Source: Paenibacillus barengoltzii NBRC 101215
GTDB taxonomy: Bacteria > Bacillota > Bacilli > Paenibacillales > Paenibacillaceae
Direction of reading: 5' to 3'
DNA: 64,000 bases
Assembly: GCF_004000745.1 (NCBI RefSeq)
Contig: NZ_BILV01000007.1
Location: forward strand, 1 to 64,000
Positions 49,281 to 56,712 of the stretch are shown one piece after another. The notes beneath the pieces were generated by a model. That model made no database searches and was not told where the DNA came from. It saw nothing but the letters and a program-made list of their open reading frames with translations. The number at the start of each line of letters is the position of its first letter. Position 1 is the first letter of the stretch. The translations under genes and the position numbers were made by a program.

Positions 49281-49314
49281 GCGAGCTTAGGGACCCCCCA
49301 GGCTCGCTTTTTTT
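49281..49314 (+). terminator. Terminator of the 51-aa gene
   Basis: GCGAGC and GCTCGC close a loop that contains a GGG/CCC pairing, followed by seven T. The rest of 49315-49542 shows no gene. Confidence 0.85.
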
Positions 49315-49415
49315 GCATCTGATCGATATAGTCAACTTTTGTTCTCTATCATACGACTACTGGCATTTAGGTGAAAGGATGCGCGTCTTCTGTCGCACCT
49401 TGTCGGAAAAATCGA

Positions 49416-49445
49416 TTGCCATCGGTACCGTGCCACATGTATGAT
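49416..49445 (+). promoter_or_regulatory. Candidate promoter of the LOV-like/EAL gene
   Basis: TTGCCA (49416-49421), an 18-base spacer and TATGAT (49440-49445) lie about 100 bases before the GTG start of the next gene. Confidence 0.5.
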
Positions 49446-49542
49446 GGAGTCATAAGTGATGACTTTAGTAGATTCTCCCGTATGACATACATCGTCTGTT
49501 ATTCTACTTCTACAGCGGATCATTTCGAGGAGGCTTTGTATT

Positions 49543-51270
49543 GTGGAAGACGATCAGATACGCTCCCTATTCCAGCCTGAATCCGTGCTCACCGCTTCGG
49601 CCTTGTTTCAGGCCATTGATCGGATGGGCGTTGGCCTGGCGATTACAAATCCGAATCTTCCGGACAATCCATTAGTCTATGTCAATCAAGGATTTGAGAA
49701 GATTACCGGATACAAGCGAGAGGAAGTTCTCCATCGGAATCTCCGTTTCCTTCAGGGAAAAGAGACCAACAAAGAACATCTCGCCGTAATTCGGAAAGCG
49801 ATCAAGGAAATTGGGGCCGCTACAGTAACCATCAAGAACTATAAAAAGGACGGCAGCACCTTCTGGAACCAGTTTGTCATCAGTCCCATTTTGGATTCGG
49901 ACGGGCATCTGCTCTATTTCATTGGGCTTCAGTTCGACGTAACTCGGGAAATGGAGAAGCAACAAGCTTCAAGGGAACGACTTCGTCAGTTGTCCCATTT
50001 CGATCCGGTGACCCACCTGCTGAATTCCAACTATTTTAAGGAGCTGATGTACACCGAGCTCGTTTCGGCCCAAGCCGAGAATACCACGGCCGCTGTCATT
50101 TGTATCAATCTCAACCGTTTTCGGCTGATTAATGAAAGCTATGGCGAGAGCAAAGGCAATGAACTGCTGCGCCAAGTCGCAGAAAGACTGCGTCGTTCAT
50201 TCCCGGATGGAACACCGATATGCCGGAATTTTGCAGATGAATTTTTCGTATTGGTGTCGAATATCACGGATCCCTTATACATACATACACTTGCACTAGA
50301 TTTGTATAAAGCGCTTAGAGAGCCTTACACAATATCCAACTATGCGTTCCAGGTCAGTTTCGGAATGGGGGTCAGCCTCTACCCGGACGACGGATCTGAC
50401 ATTCATCAACTGCTGCAGCATGCAGAAATGGCGATGAAGGAAGCCAAGAAGGAAGCGCTCGAAGGCCCGCACTACTATGATCAATACCTGATGGATCGGC
50501 TGCAGAGCCAAATTACGTTAGAGAAAAAAATGATCCGCGCACTGGCAAGAGGGGAGTTTGAGCTTCACTTCCAGCCCAAGGTAAATGCCTTATCCCAAGA
50601 GCTGACCGGCTTTGAAGCGCTGATCCGCTGGAAGGACCCTGTCCAGGGATACATTCCGCCCAACTCTTTCATTCCGATCGCCGAGGAGAATGGGTTTATC
50701 GTTGAATTAGGCGAATGGGTCCTGTTGGAGGCGTGCAAAGCCAATAAACGTTGGCAAGAGGCCGGGTATCCGAAGCTGCCGGTATCGGTGAATGTCTCAG
50801 CGGTGCAATTCCGACATCCGCAATTCTTGCGTACCGTTGAACAGGTGCTGGACGAGACAGGTCTTGCCCCACAGTATTTGGAGCTGGAGGTCACCGAATC
50901 GCTGTTAAACGATCATGTGATGATCAAGGATACTTTAACGGCCTTGCAGCAAAAGGGCATCTCACTCTCGGTAGACGACTTTGGGACAGGCTACTCCTCG
51001 ATCCATTACTTGAAGTCGCTCCCGGTTCAGGTGCTGAAAATCGATCGAACCTTCGTGCAGGAGACGCCGTGCTCCGAACGTGACAACTCTCTGCTTCGTT
51101 CCATCATCCAGTTAGGCAAATCGCTGGGGATGACGGTGCTGGCCGAAGGCGTCGAGACGAAAGCGCAGTTCGAATTTCTGCAGAAGAACGGCTGCGATCA
51201 AATTCAAGGTTACTATTACAGCCGTCCGCTGAACGAAGAAGCCGTAGAAGGCTTGCTGAAATCAAGTTAA
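49543..51270 (+). CDS. LOV-like PAS, degenerate GGDEF and EAL protein
   Basis: A 575-aa cytoplasmic protein. Residues ~25-135 match a LOV domain (ITNPNLPDNPLVYVNQGFEK, HRNLRFLQG, NYKKDGSTFWNQFVISPI, YFIGLQFDVT), but the photoactive Cys is Leu67. The GGDEF domain (~150-310) has FADEF at 230-234 in place of GGDEF, so it is probably inactive. The EAL domain (~320-570) is intact (GFEALIRW with Glu358, TESLL, DDFGTGYSS, KIDRTFV). It is likely a c-di-GMP phosphodiesterase regulated by flavin redox or by the degenerate domain. Start GTG with GAGGAGG nine bases upstream. Confidence 0.93.
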   Translation: MEDDQIRSLFQPESVLTASALFQAIDRMGVGLAITNPNLPDNPLVYVNQGFEKITGYKREEVLHRNLRFLQGKETNKEHLAVIRKAIKEIGAATVTIKNYKKDGSTFWNQFVISPILDSDGHLLYFIGLQFDVTREMEKQQASRERLRQLSHFDPVTHLLNSNYFKELMYTELVSAQAENTTAAVICINLNRFRLINESYGESKGNELLRQVAERLRRSFPDGTPICRNFADEFFVLVSNITDPLYIHTLALDLYKALREPYTISNYAFQVSFGMGVSLYPDDGSDIHQLLQHAEMAMKEAKKEALEGPHYYDQYLMDRLQSQITLEKKMIRALARGEFELHFQPKVNALSQELTGFEALIRWKDPVQGYIPPNSFIPIAEENGFIVELGEWVLLEACKANKRWQEAGYPKLPVSVNVSAVQFRHPQFLRTVEQVLDETGLAPQYLELEVTESLLNDHVMIKDTLTALQQKGISLSVDDFGTGYSSIHYLKSLPVQVLKIDRTFVQETPCSERDNSLLRSIIQLGKSLGMTVLAEGVETKAQFEFLQKNGCDQIQGYYYSRPLNEEAVEGLLKSS

Positions 51271-51299
51271 TGGGCGTTACAGCCCCCGATCCTCTCGGG

Positions 51300-52589
51300 T
51301 TATGACGTTCTCTTGCCCAAAGGGAATAAGTAAAAAAATAACCATGCCAGCAGCAACGCTCCAGCCGGTATCCCGCTTAGCATCCATCGGATGCCCATCG
51401 CGGCCGATGCCGGCTGCTCATTTAATGCGGCATCGTAACCACTCGCCTCCAGAATGAGCCCCATGCATGCCGCCTGCAGCGAAACGCCCCAGCGCACGAT
51501 AAATCCGTTCATGCCGAAGTACATGCCCTCCCGTCTTGCCCCAGTACGCCGCTCATCCTCATCGATCACCTCAGACAACAGGACATCAAGCAGCACCAGC
51601 AGTCCTGCCAATCCGATGCCGACGGCTGCAGCGGTGCCCATCGCCCCGCCTGCCTGTGTAACCAAGCCGAACGGCAGCAACGCTGCGGCATAGCAGCCCA
51701 CCGCAATGAGGATGCCCCGCCGAGCTCCATATTTGGCGGTGATCCGTCCCCACAGAAATACGCAAGGAATCGCGGTGATAAAGATGGCCCCTAGCAACAA
51801 GGTGTTATAGCTCTCCTCGCGGCCCAGCACGTATTTGGTGTAGAACGGAATCCCGGCAGGCAGCAGTGCAAATGTAAACTGCACCAGAAAGCTGCCAGTC
51901 ACGTAAAGGACAAACGCTCGGTTCCCCAAAGTATGTCGAACCGCTGTGGATAAACGGAAGGTGGCACGTTCCGGATCATGATGCTCCCGGCTGCCCCAAA
52001 GGGATAACGCTAGGAAGATGGCCGACAATCCAGCGAATATAACCCCCATCGCACCCCAACCAATCTGAGAATAAAGGAGCGGCGGAATCGCGACACCTAC
52101 AATCATGCCCACGATCCCCATCATTTGCCGCCATGAAGAGACATACGCTCGGTCCTTAATACTCTGGAACATCTCCGGGAACAAAGCCGAGTAGTTCAGA
52201 ACAACCAAGACGAATAATGCATCATACAGAATCACCGTGCCAATAAAATATGGAAAGGCTGCTCCTTCCGCCGCCGGGGGCACCCACAGCAATGCAAACG
52301 CTGCCGCCAGCGGAACCATTCCAAACCCGATATAAGGAAGGCGTCTGCCAAACCGGGTGCGGGTCCGGTCAGACAAATGACCAAACAACGGGTTCAGCAC
52401 AGCATTCAGCACGCCGTGAAAGATCATCGCCAAGCTGATCCAGGCAGGCCGTACGCCCAGCACGTCGACGTAATAATAGACGAGATAGGTTGCAAAAGCT
52501 TGCGACATCAAATTGACCGCCAGATTGCCCGAACTGTAGGCTACCTTTTGAAGCTCCGTCCGGTTTCCCGGATTTGCGGTTCGCATCAT
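51300..52589 (-). CDS. GPH-family sugar transporter (MFS_2)
   Basis: A 429-aa membrane protein with about 12 hydrophobic segments. It resembles glycoside-pentoside-hexuronide:cation symporters: KVAYSSGNLAVNLMSQAFAT at the start, then PLFGHLSDRTRTRFGRRLPY (the signature loop) and KYGARRGILIAVG in the second half. It is 36 bases after the chbG-like gene in one operon, so an amino-sugar oligosaccharide substrate is likely. AGGAGG precedes the ATG. Confidence 0.88.
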   Translation of the reverse strand: MMRTANPGNRTELQKVAYSSGNLAVNLMSQAFATYLVYYYVDVLGVRPAWISLAMIFHGVLNAVLNPLFGHLSDRTRTRFGRRLPYIGFGMVPLAAAFALLWVPPAAEGAAFPYFIGTVILYDALFVLVVLNYSALFPEMFQSIKDRAYVSSWRQMMGIVGMIVGVAIPPLLYSQIGWGAMGVIFAGLSAIFLALSLWGSREHHDPERATFRLSTAVRHTLGNRAFVLYVTGSFLVQFTFALLPAGIPFYTKYVLGREESYNTLLLGAIFITAIPCVFLWGRITAKYGARRGILIAVGCYAAALLPFGLVTQAGGAMGTAAAVGIGLAGLLVLLDVLLSEVIDEDERRTGARREGMYFGMNGFIVRWGVSLQAACMGLILEASGYDAALNEQPASAAMGIRWMLSGIPAGALLLAWLFFYLFPLGKRTS

Positions 52590-52625
52590 CCGCCCTGCCT
52601 CCTTTATTCAATCAGCCAGCCGGCC

Positions 52626-53537
52626 CTAAAGCCGCTGCTGTGACTTCTGCAGATCCTGCAAGTCCTTCCAACGGATCATCTCGATGCCTTCCTCCGCAAG
52701 AACCGTCTTAATGTCTGGATCTCGGAACAACATGTAGTCCCAATGTCTTTTTTCCCATTCGTGATGGATAGCCTTCAGTTCTTCCGTTGCAAGCGCTGGA
52801 TGGATGATAATCTCTGAAACGCCGGGGCGGAGCCCTTTAAGAACCGCAATCATATCGCGTTTGTAGCTCTCGTATGTTTCGCCCGGCTGCTTGCCAAAGG
52901 GCAGACCGATGAGATCGTCGAGGAGGATCACACCCATCCGGTCAGCTAACTCGGTGACCTGACGCATGAGGGCATTCGCCTCCGGGGGCAATTTCCCTAT
53001 TTGCGGCAGTGAACGAGGCAACCGGAAGGGCAATCCGTAATCCGCACAGATCTCAAACGTCACGTCTAGGAAATGGTTCCCTGTTGCCAAACCATATAGG
53101 CTGCCCATGTGGTTATCGAGATGTGTAGGAGCCAAGCCTAGCGCCAATGCGGTCTCCACCTGATTAATCATTTCAAGGCGCACTTGCGGCCGGGTGGCCT
53201 GCAATTCGAAGCGGGCGACGTCCTCGGGAAAATAACCTTCCTCTGTCACCAGAGTTCGCACGTCTCCATCCCGGGTAACCGGCCCCCACTTGTACCCGTT
53301 CCATTCACTGGTGAACGTCAAATGGACCCCCACATCGTACTCTGGATTGGCAACGCTCCACGCCACTGCTTCCTTGGCCCAGGAGCAAGGGATCATCACC
53401 GTCGCGGAGGATACCGCCCGTTCCTGCAGCAGTTGGGTAATCGCCATATTCTCCGCATGGCACATGCCGAAATCGTCCGCGTTTACAATCAACAGTTTGG
53501 CTTCCCGCCCGTACCCCAATCGCTCTGCCAATGTCAT
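52626..53537 (-). CDS. ChbG/YdjC-type carbohydrate deacetylase
   Basis: A 303-aa protein of the YdjC/ChbG family, which removes an N-acetyl group from chitobiose-like oligosaccharides. Metal-site segments seen are LIVNADDFGMCHAENMAI, DVGVHLTFTSEW (His) and APTHLDNHMGSLYG (His-x3-His type). It is the first gene of a two-gene operon with the GPH transporter. A cre-like site 35-48 bases upstream of the start suggests control by CcpA. GGAGGAG precedes the ATG. Confidence 0.9.
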   Translation of the reverse strand: MTLAERLGYGREAKLLIVNADDFGMCHAENMAITQLLQERAVSSATVMIPCSWAKEAVAWSVANPEYDVGVHLTFTSEWNGYKWGPVTRDGDVRTLVTEEGYFPEDVARFELQATRPQVRLEMINQVETALALGLAPTHLDNHMGSLYGLATGNHFLDVTFEICADYGLPFRLPRSLPQIGKLPPEANALMRQVTELADRMGVILLDDLIGLPFGKQPGETYESYKRDMIAVLKGLRPGVSEIIIHPALATEELKAIHHEWEKRHWDYMLFRDPDIKTVLAEEGIEMIRWKDLQDLQKSQQRL

Positions 53538-53571
53538 TTGCCTTCTCCTCCGTTTCTGCTCTTCTAATTAA

Positions 53572-53585
53572 TTAAAACGCTTTCA
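53572..53585. promoter_or_regulatory. Probable cre (CcpA) site
   Basis: On the minus strand TGAAAGCGTTTTAA matches the cre consensus TGWAANCGNTNWCA except near its end. It is just upstream of the chbG-like gene, so the operon is likely subject to carbon catabolite repression. Confidence 0.65.
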
Positions 53586-53589
53586 TAAA

Positions 53590-53620
53590 TATTGAAAATA
53601 ACCGAAGTGCATCTTCGGTT
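53590..53620 (-). terminator. Terminator of the RDD gene
   Basis: AACCGAAG and CTTCGGTT form a perfect 8-bp stem with a 5-base loop, followed on the minus strand by ATTTTCAATATTT. It overlaps the stop codon of the RDD gene. Confidence 0.65.
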
Positions 53621-54104
53621 AAGGATAAAACTCCGAATCCCGGTTAATGACGAACGTGTCACAGATCCAATCGTGCAATCCCCGCTTCTCCCGGGTAAAA
53701 CCAATCATGATAAAACCGATCAACAGGATCAAAGCGGATAAAATCTGAGCAAAGTACCTGCAGAGCGAACGTAAAAACGAAATTCGTTCTCCTTGACCAT
53801 CTACAATTTTTGCGCCAATCACCCGCTTCCCGACCGTCCCCTGCCAGGAAGAGCAGGGCATGATCACAAAATACAAGATATCCAGAATCCGCTGGACCAG
53901 ATCGGGCAAAGGCAGCAACCAATTGACAAGCGTTAAAATGGCAGCATCGATCAAATACGCGAGCAGCCTTCGCCAGAATCCCACGTAGATCTGGTCCGGG
54001 TCGCGATACATCATCTCACGGCGTTCCCCCTGATCCTGGTTCTGTGTGGAGGGCGGCTCATAAAAGAAAAACGGTTGCCCATCGGTAAGCATGGGTTGTG
54101 ACAT
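53619..54104 (-). CDS. RDD-family membrane protein
   Basis: A 161-aa protein. The N-terminal ~40 residues are cytoplasmic and polar (TQNQDQGERREMMYRDPD). The RDD domain follows with FWRRLLAYLIDAAILTLVNW (the R-D pattern), a second segment, GTVGKRVIGAKIVDGQGERI and a third helix LILLIGFIMIGFT, ending in KRGLHDWICDTFV (HDW). RDD proteins are small membrane proteins of mixed or unknown function, some implicated in ion exchange. Single gene with its own terminator. Confidence 0.9.
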   Translation of the reverse strand: MSQPMLTDGQPFFFYEPPSTQNQDQGERREMMYRDPDQIYVGFWRRLLAYLIDAAILTLVNWLLPLPDLVQRILDILYFVIMPCSSWQGTVGKRVIGAKIVDGQGERISFLRSLCRYFAQILSALILLIGFIMIGFTREKRGLHDWICDTFVINRDSEFYP

Positions 54105-54227
54105 GTAACTTCAGCCCTTTCTCTGGCCGATGAATTTATATACCAAGTGTATGTTGGAACTTAGGCCTATAGTTCTTGAGTTTGTAATTTGTAATTCCGC
54201 TTATATCCTAATAATTCCTGCTCAGGC

Positions 54228-54265
54228 AAAAAAAATAAGGGCAGTCGTGAATCGACTGTCCTTAT
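54228..54265. terminator. Terminator after the glycosyltransferase gene
   Basis: ATAAGGGCAGTCG and CGACTGTCCTTAT pair with one mismatch around a 5-base loop. A run of A to the left gives eight T on the minus strand. Nothing else is seen in 54105-54320. Confidence 0.8.
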
Positions 54266-54320
54266 CGTGATTAACTATTAATGATATTCCGAGCCGCATT
54301 GGTTTCTTCCGTCCGCCCGC

Positions 54321-55319
54321 TCATTTGAGCCACTCCCCAAAGAACCGCTCGTAGCCTCGCTTCATCACGGTCGCTGAAAACTTCTCAAAGGCGTAATCCC
54401 GATTGTCCCTGGAAAACTTCAGCGGTGAAGCTGCCGCCATGTTAACCAGCTCAAACCAGTTGTGCTCGTTGCCGGAAAAGGCGTGCCGAGAGCTGATGTG
54501 GCCATAACACGGATGCTCTGGTTTGACGACGATTTTGCCCATCGCCAGCGCTTCGGTCAGCGGCATCGCAAAGGTATCAAACCGGGAACAGCTCCAGTAC
54601 ACCTTGGCCGAGTTCATCAGCGCGAACACCTCGTCCTGGGTTAATGCAAACTTCAGGGTAACGTTACGAGGGATGTTGTATTTTTTCACACTTTCCTTAT
54701 AACGCTCCCCGCCAAACACCATCACGACATCCTTGTCCGGATTCTGCCGCGCATATTCCAGCACCAGGTCCGGCCGCCGATTCTCCTCGTCCCGTCCGAT
54801 CCACAATACCCGATTCTCCACAATGGCCGCAGGGTCATAATACCGCTCCGCTAACGTTTCATTAAATCCGATTGGGATCACATCCACATCCGTCACACCA
54901 AACACGTCGTTCATTTGCTTCCGCAAAAACTCCGTCTGTACGATCGCCTTGTCCACGATGCCATAGAACGGCTTCATCATTTCGTAACCTGTCAGCGCCG
55001 GATCAGGGAAGCTGTGGGGAAACAGTACGCTCTTGGGGAGGAACATTTTCAGAAAAGTAAACCCGGATACCGTATAAATCACGTGCTCGATGTTCTGCGA
55101 GTAAATCTGGTCCAGCACGATATCGTAATTGACCAAATCCCCCTTCTCATGTTCATAGCCGGGAAGCCAATCGTGTCCGCTGACATGGCGCTCCGGTGAG
55201 ATGAACACAACTTCCACGCCTAGTTCCCGGCCGATGTCGCGCAGCCGCTCCGCAAACACGCGCGGGCCTTGGGCTTCCGCAAACTGGATTTTTCGCATGA
55301 CTAAACCGACTTTCTTCAT
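54321..55319 (-). CDS. Glycosyltransferase (GT4-like)
   Basis: A 332-aa GT-B fold protein. The N-terminal half has EAQGPRVFAERLRDIGRELG and LVNYDIVLDQIYSQNIEHVI. The C-terminal half has RVLWIGRDEENRRPDLVLEY, VVMVFGGERY, ALMNSAKVYWSCSRFDTFAM with PLTEALAMGKIVV (the E-x7-E nucleotide-sugar site, modified). No signal or membrane segment. It probably transfers a sugar to a cell-surface polymer or lipid; the substrate is unknown. GGCGGGATC precedes the ATG. Confidence 0.82.
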   Translation of the reverse strand: MKKVGLVMRKIQFAEAQGPRVFAERLRDIGRELGVEVVFISPERHVSGHDWLPGYEHEKGDLVNYDIVLDQIYSQNIEHVIYTVSGFTFLKMFLPKSVLFPHSFPDPALTGYEMMKPFYGIVDKAIVQTEFLRKQMNDVFGVTDVDVIPIGFNETLAERYYDPAAIVENRVLWIGRDEENRRPDLVLEYARQNPDKDVVMVFGGERYKESVKKYNIPRNVTLKFALTQDEVFALMNSAKVYWSCSRFDTFAMPLTEALAMGKIVVKPEHPCYGHISSRHAFSGNEHNWFELVNMAAASPLKFSRDNRDYAFEKFSATVMKRGYERFFGEWLK

Positions 55320-55386
55320 TTGATCCCGCCTCTAGTTGATATAGTAGTATGTGGCTTGCCACGTCATGTCTTGCTTCGTCAACCGC

Positions 55387-55570
55387 TAACGGACCTAATG
55401 GACGCTAATGGCTATGAATCCGAGGCTACGCGAGTTTAACGGACTTGAGAGACCTTATTGTAGGCAAATCCGGTAGAAACACCTCTTTATAGCCCAAATA
55501 GCGGCTTACAGGTCCGTTACTGCAGGAAATATTCGGAAAATGAGCTGATAAGGTCACTACAGTCCGTTAA
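55387..55570. repeat. Fold-back intergenic repeat
   Basis: TAACGGAC-type units occur four times in the order A-B-A'-B': 55387-55396, 55436-55458, 55510-55519 (inverted) and 55548-55570 (inverted). B and B' agree over TTAACGGACT, then AG-GACCTTAT, with three mismatches. This looks like a non-coding dispersed repeat. No gene is seen in 55320-55597. Confidence 0.55.
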
Positions 55571-55597
55571 CAGATCGCAATCGCAAGTGTTCATAGG

Positions 55598-56569
55598 CTA
55601 CCCATGGTTCTCCAGCAGTTCCAAACATCCAGCCAAGCCTTTCGCCGTCTCTTCCCGCTGCCGCAGCAGCCCTTCCTTCGTCCAAACGCCGCCGCCTCGG
55701 CGCAAATCTCCTTCAATCAAGAGGAGCATCCATAGGGAAAAGATCGCAGCAACCCAGGCGTACTCCCGGATCAGCACATCCTTGACCCATGACGTGCCCT
55801 GTTTGTCCGCTTCTGCAAGATACGTCTCAAGCAGCTCCATCCGATCCTCTGCCGGCATCACCTTAGGAAAGCGCGGATGGGACATGTCGATCAGATGGTA
55901 CAAATCCCAATAGGGGAGATTCCGGTGCGCATGCTCCCAATCCAGCAACACCACGCGCCCCGCCCCTGTCACGGCGTAATTGCCCTGATGCAGATCGCCA
56001 TGCGACAGCACCTGCCGCTTGGCCGTGAAGCCGGGCCCGTCCCGGACCGCCGAGATGACCTCGGAATCCAACCACTGGACCGGCAGCCCCTGTCCGCCTA
56101 AGACAGCCAGTGCCTCCTCCCGCCGATTCAACACGTCTGCGGCGATGGCTGCGATGCCGGGCTTCGGGCCTTGGGCGGGCAAGCTCGGCCACTGTTCCAC
56201 GGGAGCCGCATGCAGGCGAGCCAGCTGTCGCACCGCCGCTCGGGCGTACTCCAGCCGGTAGGTATGGTTCAGCTGCCCCAGATCCTCGAAGATCGCCCAG
56301 CTCTTAGCACCGCTCCCCTCCGGCGAAGCGGCAAGCAGCATCGGCGCTGGAATCTCAGGCAGCTCCGCCAACACGTTCCGGTACACCCATGCCTCCCGGT
56401 CCGCCGATTCCCCGTTCGTCAGCGGCTTGAAAATATAACTTTGACCCGGAGCGAGGTAGATCCGCTCCACCCATTGTCCATTCATGCCTTGGTACATAGG
56501 TTCCCGGCGCCAGATCTTGCTCTCATCCAGCGTTCCGTCTGCTTTGACTACTGCATCGATGTTCCGCAT
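55598..56569 (-). CDS. Aminoglycoside-phosphotransferase-fold kinase
   Basis: A 323-aa APH-family kinase. The N-lobe has GQSYIFKPLTNGESADREAW (Lys), LAELPEIPAPMLLAAS and SWAIFEDLGQ. The catalytic loop LSHGDLHQGNYAVTG gives the Asp and Asn, and VVLLDWEHAHRNLPYWDLYH the metal Asp. Members phosphorylate antibiotics, choline, homoserine, spore-coat components and others; the target here is not evident. GGAAGGAA precedes the ATG. Confidence 0.87.
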   Translation of the reverse strand: MRNIDAVVKADGTLDESKIWRREPMYQGMNGQWVERIYLAPGQSYIFKPLTNGESADREAWVYRNVLAELPEIPAPMLLAASPEGSGAKSWAIFEDLGQLNHTYRLEYARAAVRQLARLHAAPVEQWPSLPAQGPKPGIAAIAADVLNRREEALAVLGGQGLPVQWLDSEVISAVRDGPGFTAKRQVLSHGDLHQGNYAVTGAGRVVLLDWEHAHRNLPYWDLYHLIDMSHPRFPKVMPAEDRMELLETYLAEADKQGTSWVKDVLIREYAWVAAIFSLWMLLLIEGDLRRGGGVWTKEGLLRQREETAKGLAGCLELLENHG

Positions 56570-56661
56570 TTGGGTTCCTTCCGCTCCCTAGTTTGACCTT
56601 AATGTTACATAAATTTTGAAAAGATTGTCAATCCGCCGCCTGTACTGAGCCAATTACACAC

Positions 56662-56695
56662 AAAAAAAGAGCGGCGCCTTAAGCGCACCGCTCTT
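56662..56695 (-). terminator. Terminator of the 1048-aa secreted protein gene
   Basis: AGAGCGGTGCGC and GCGCCGCTCT form a long stem around TTAAG with one bulge, followed on the minus strand by seven T. Confidence 0.85.
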
Positions 56696-56712
56696 GTGAA
56701 TGCACATCGAAT

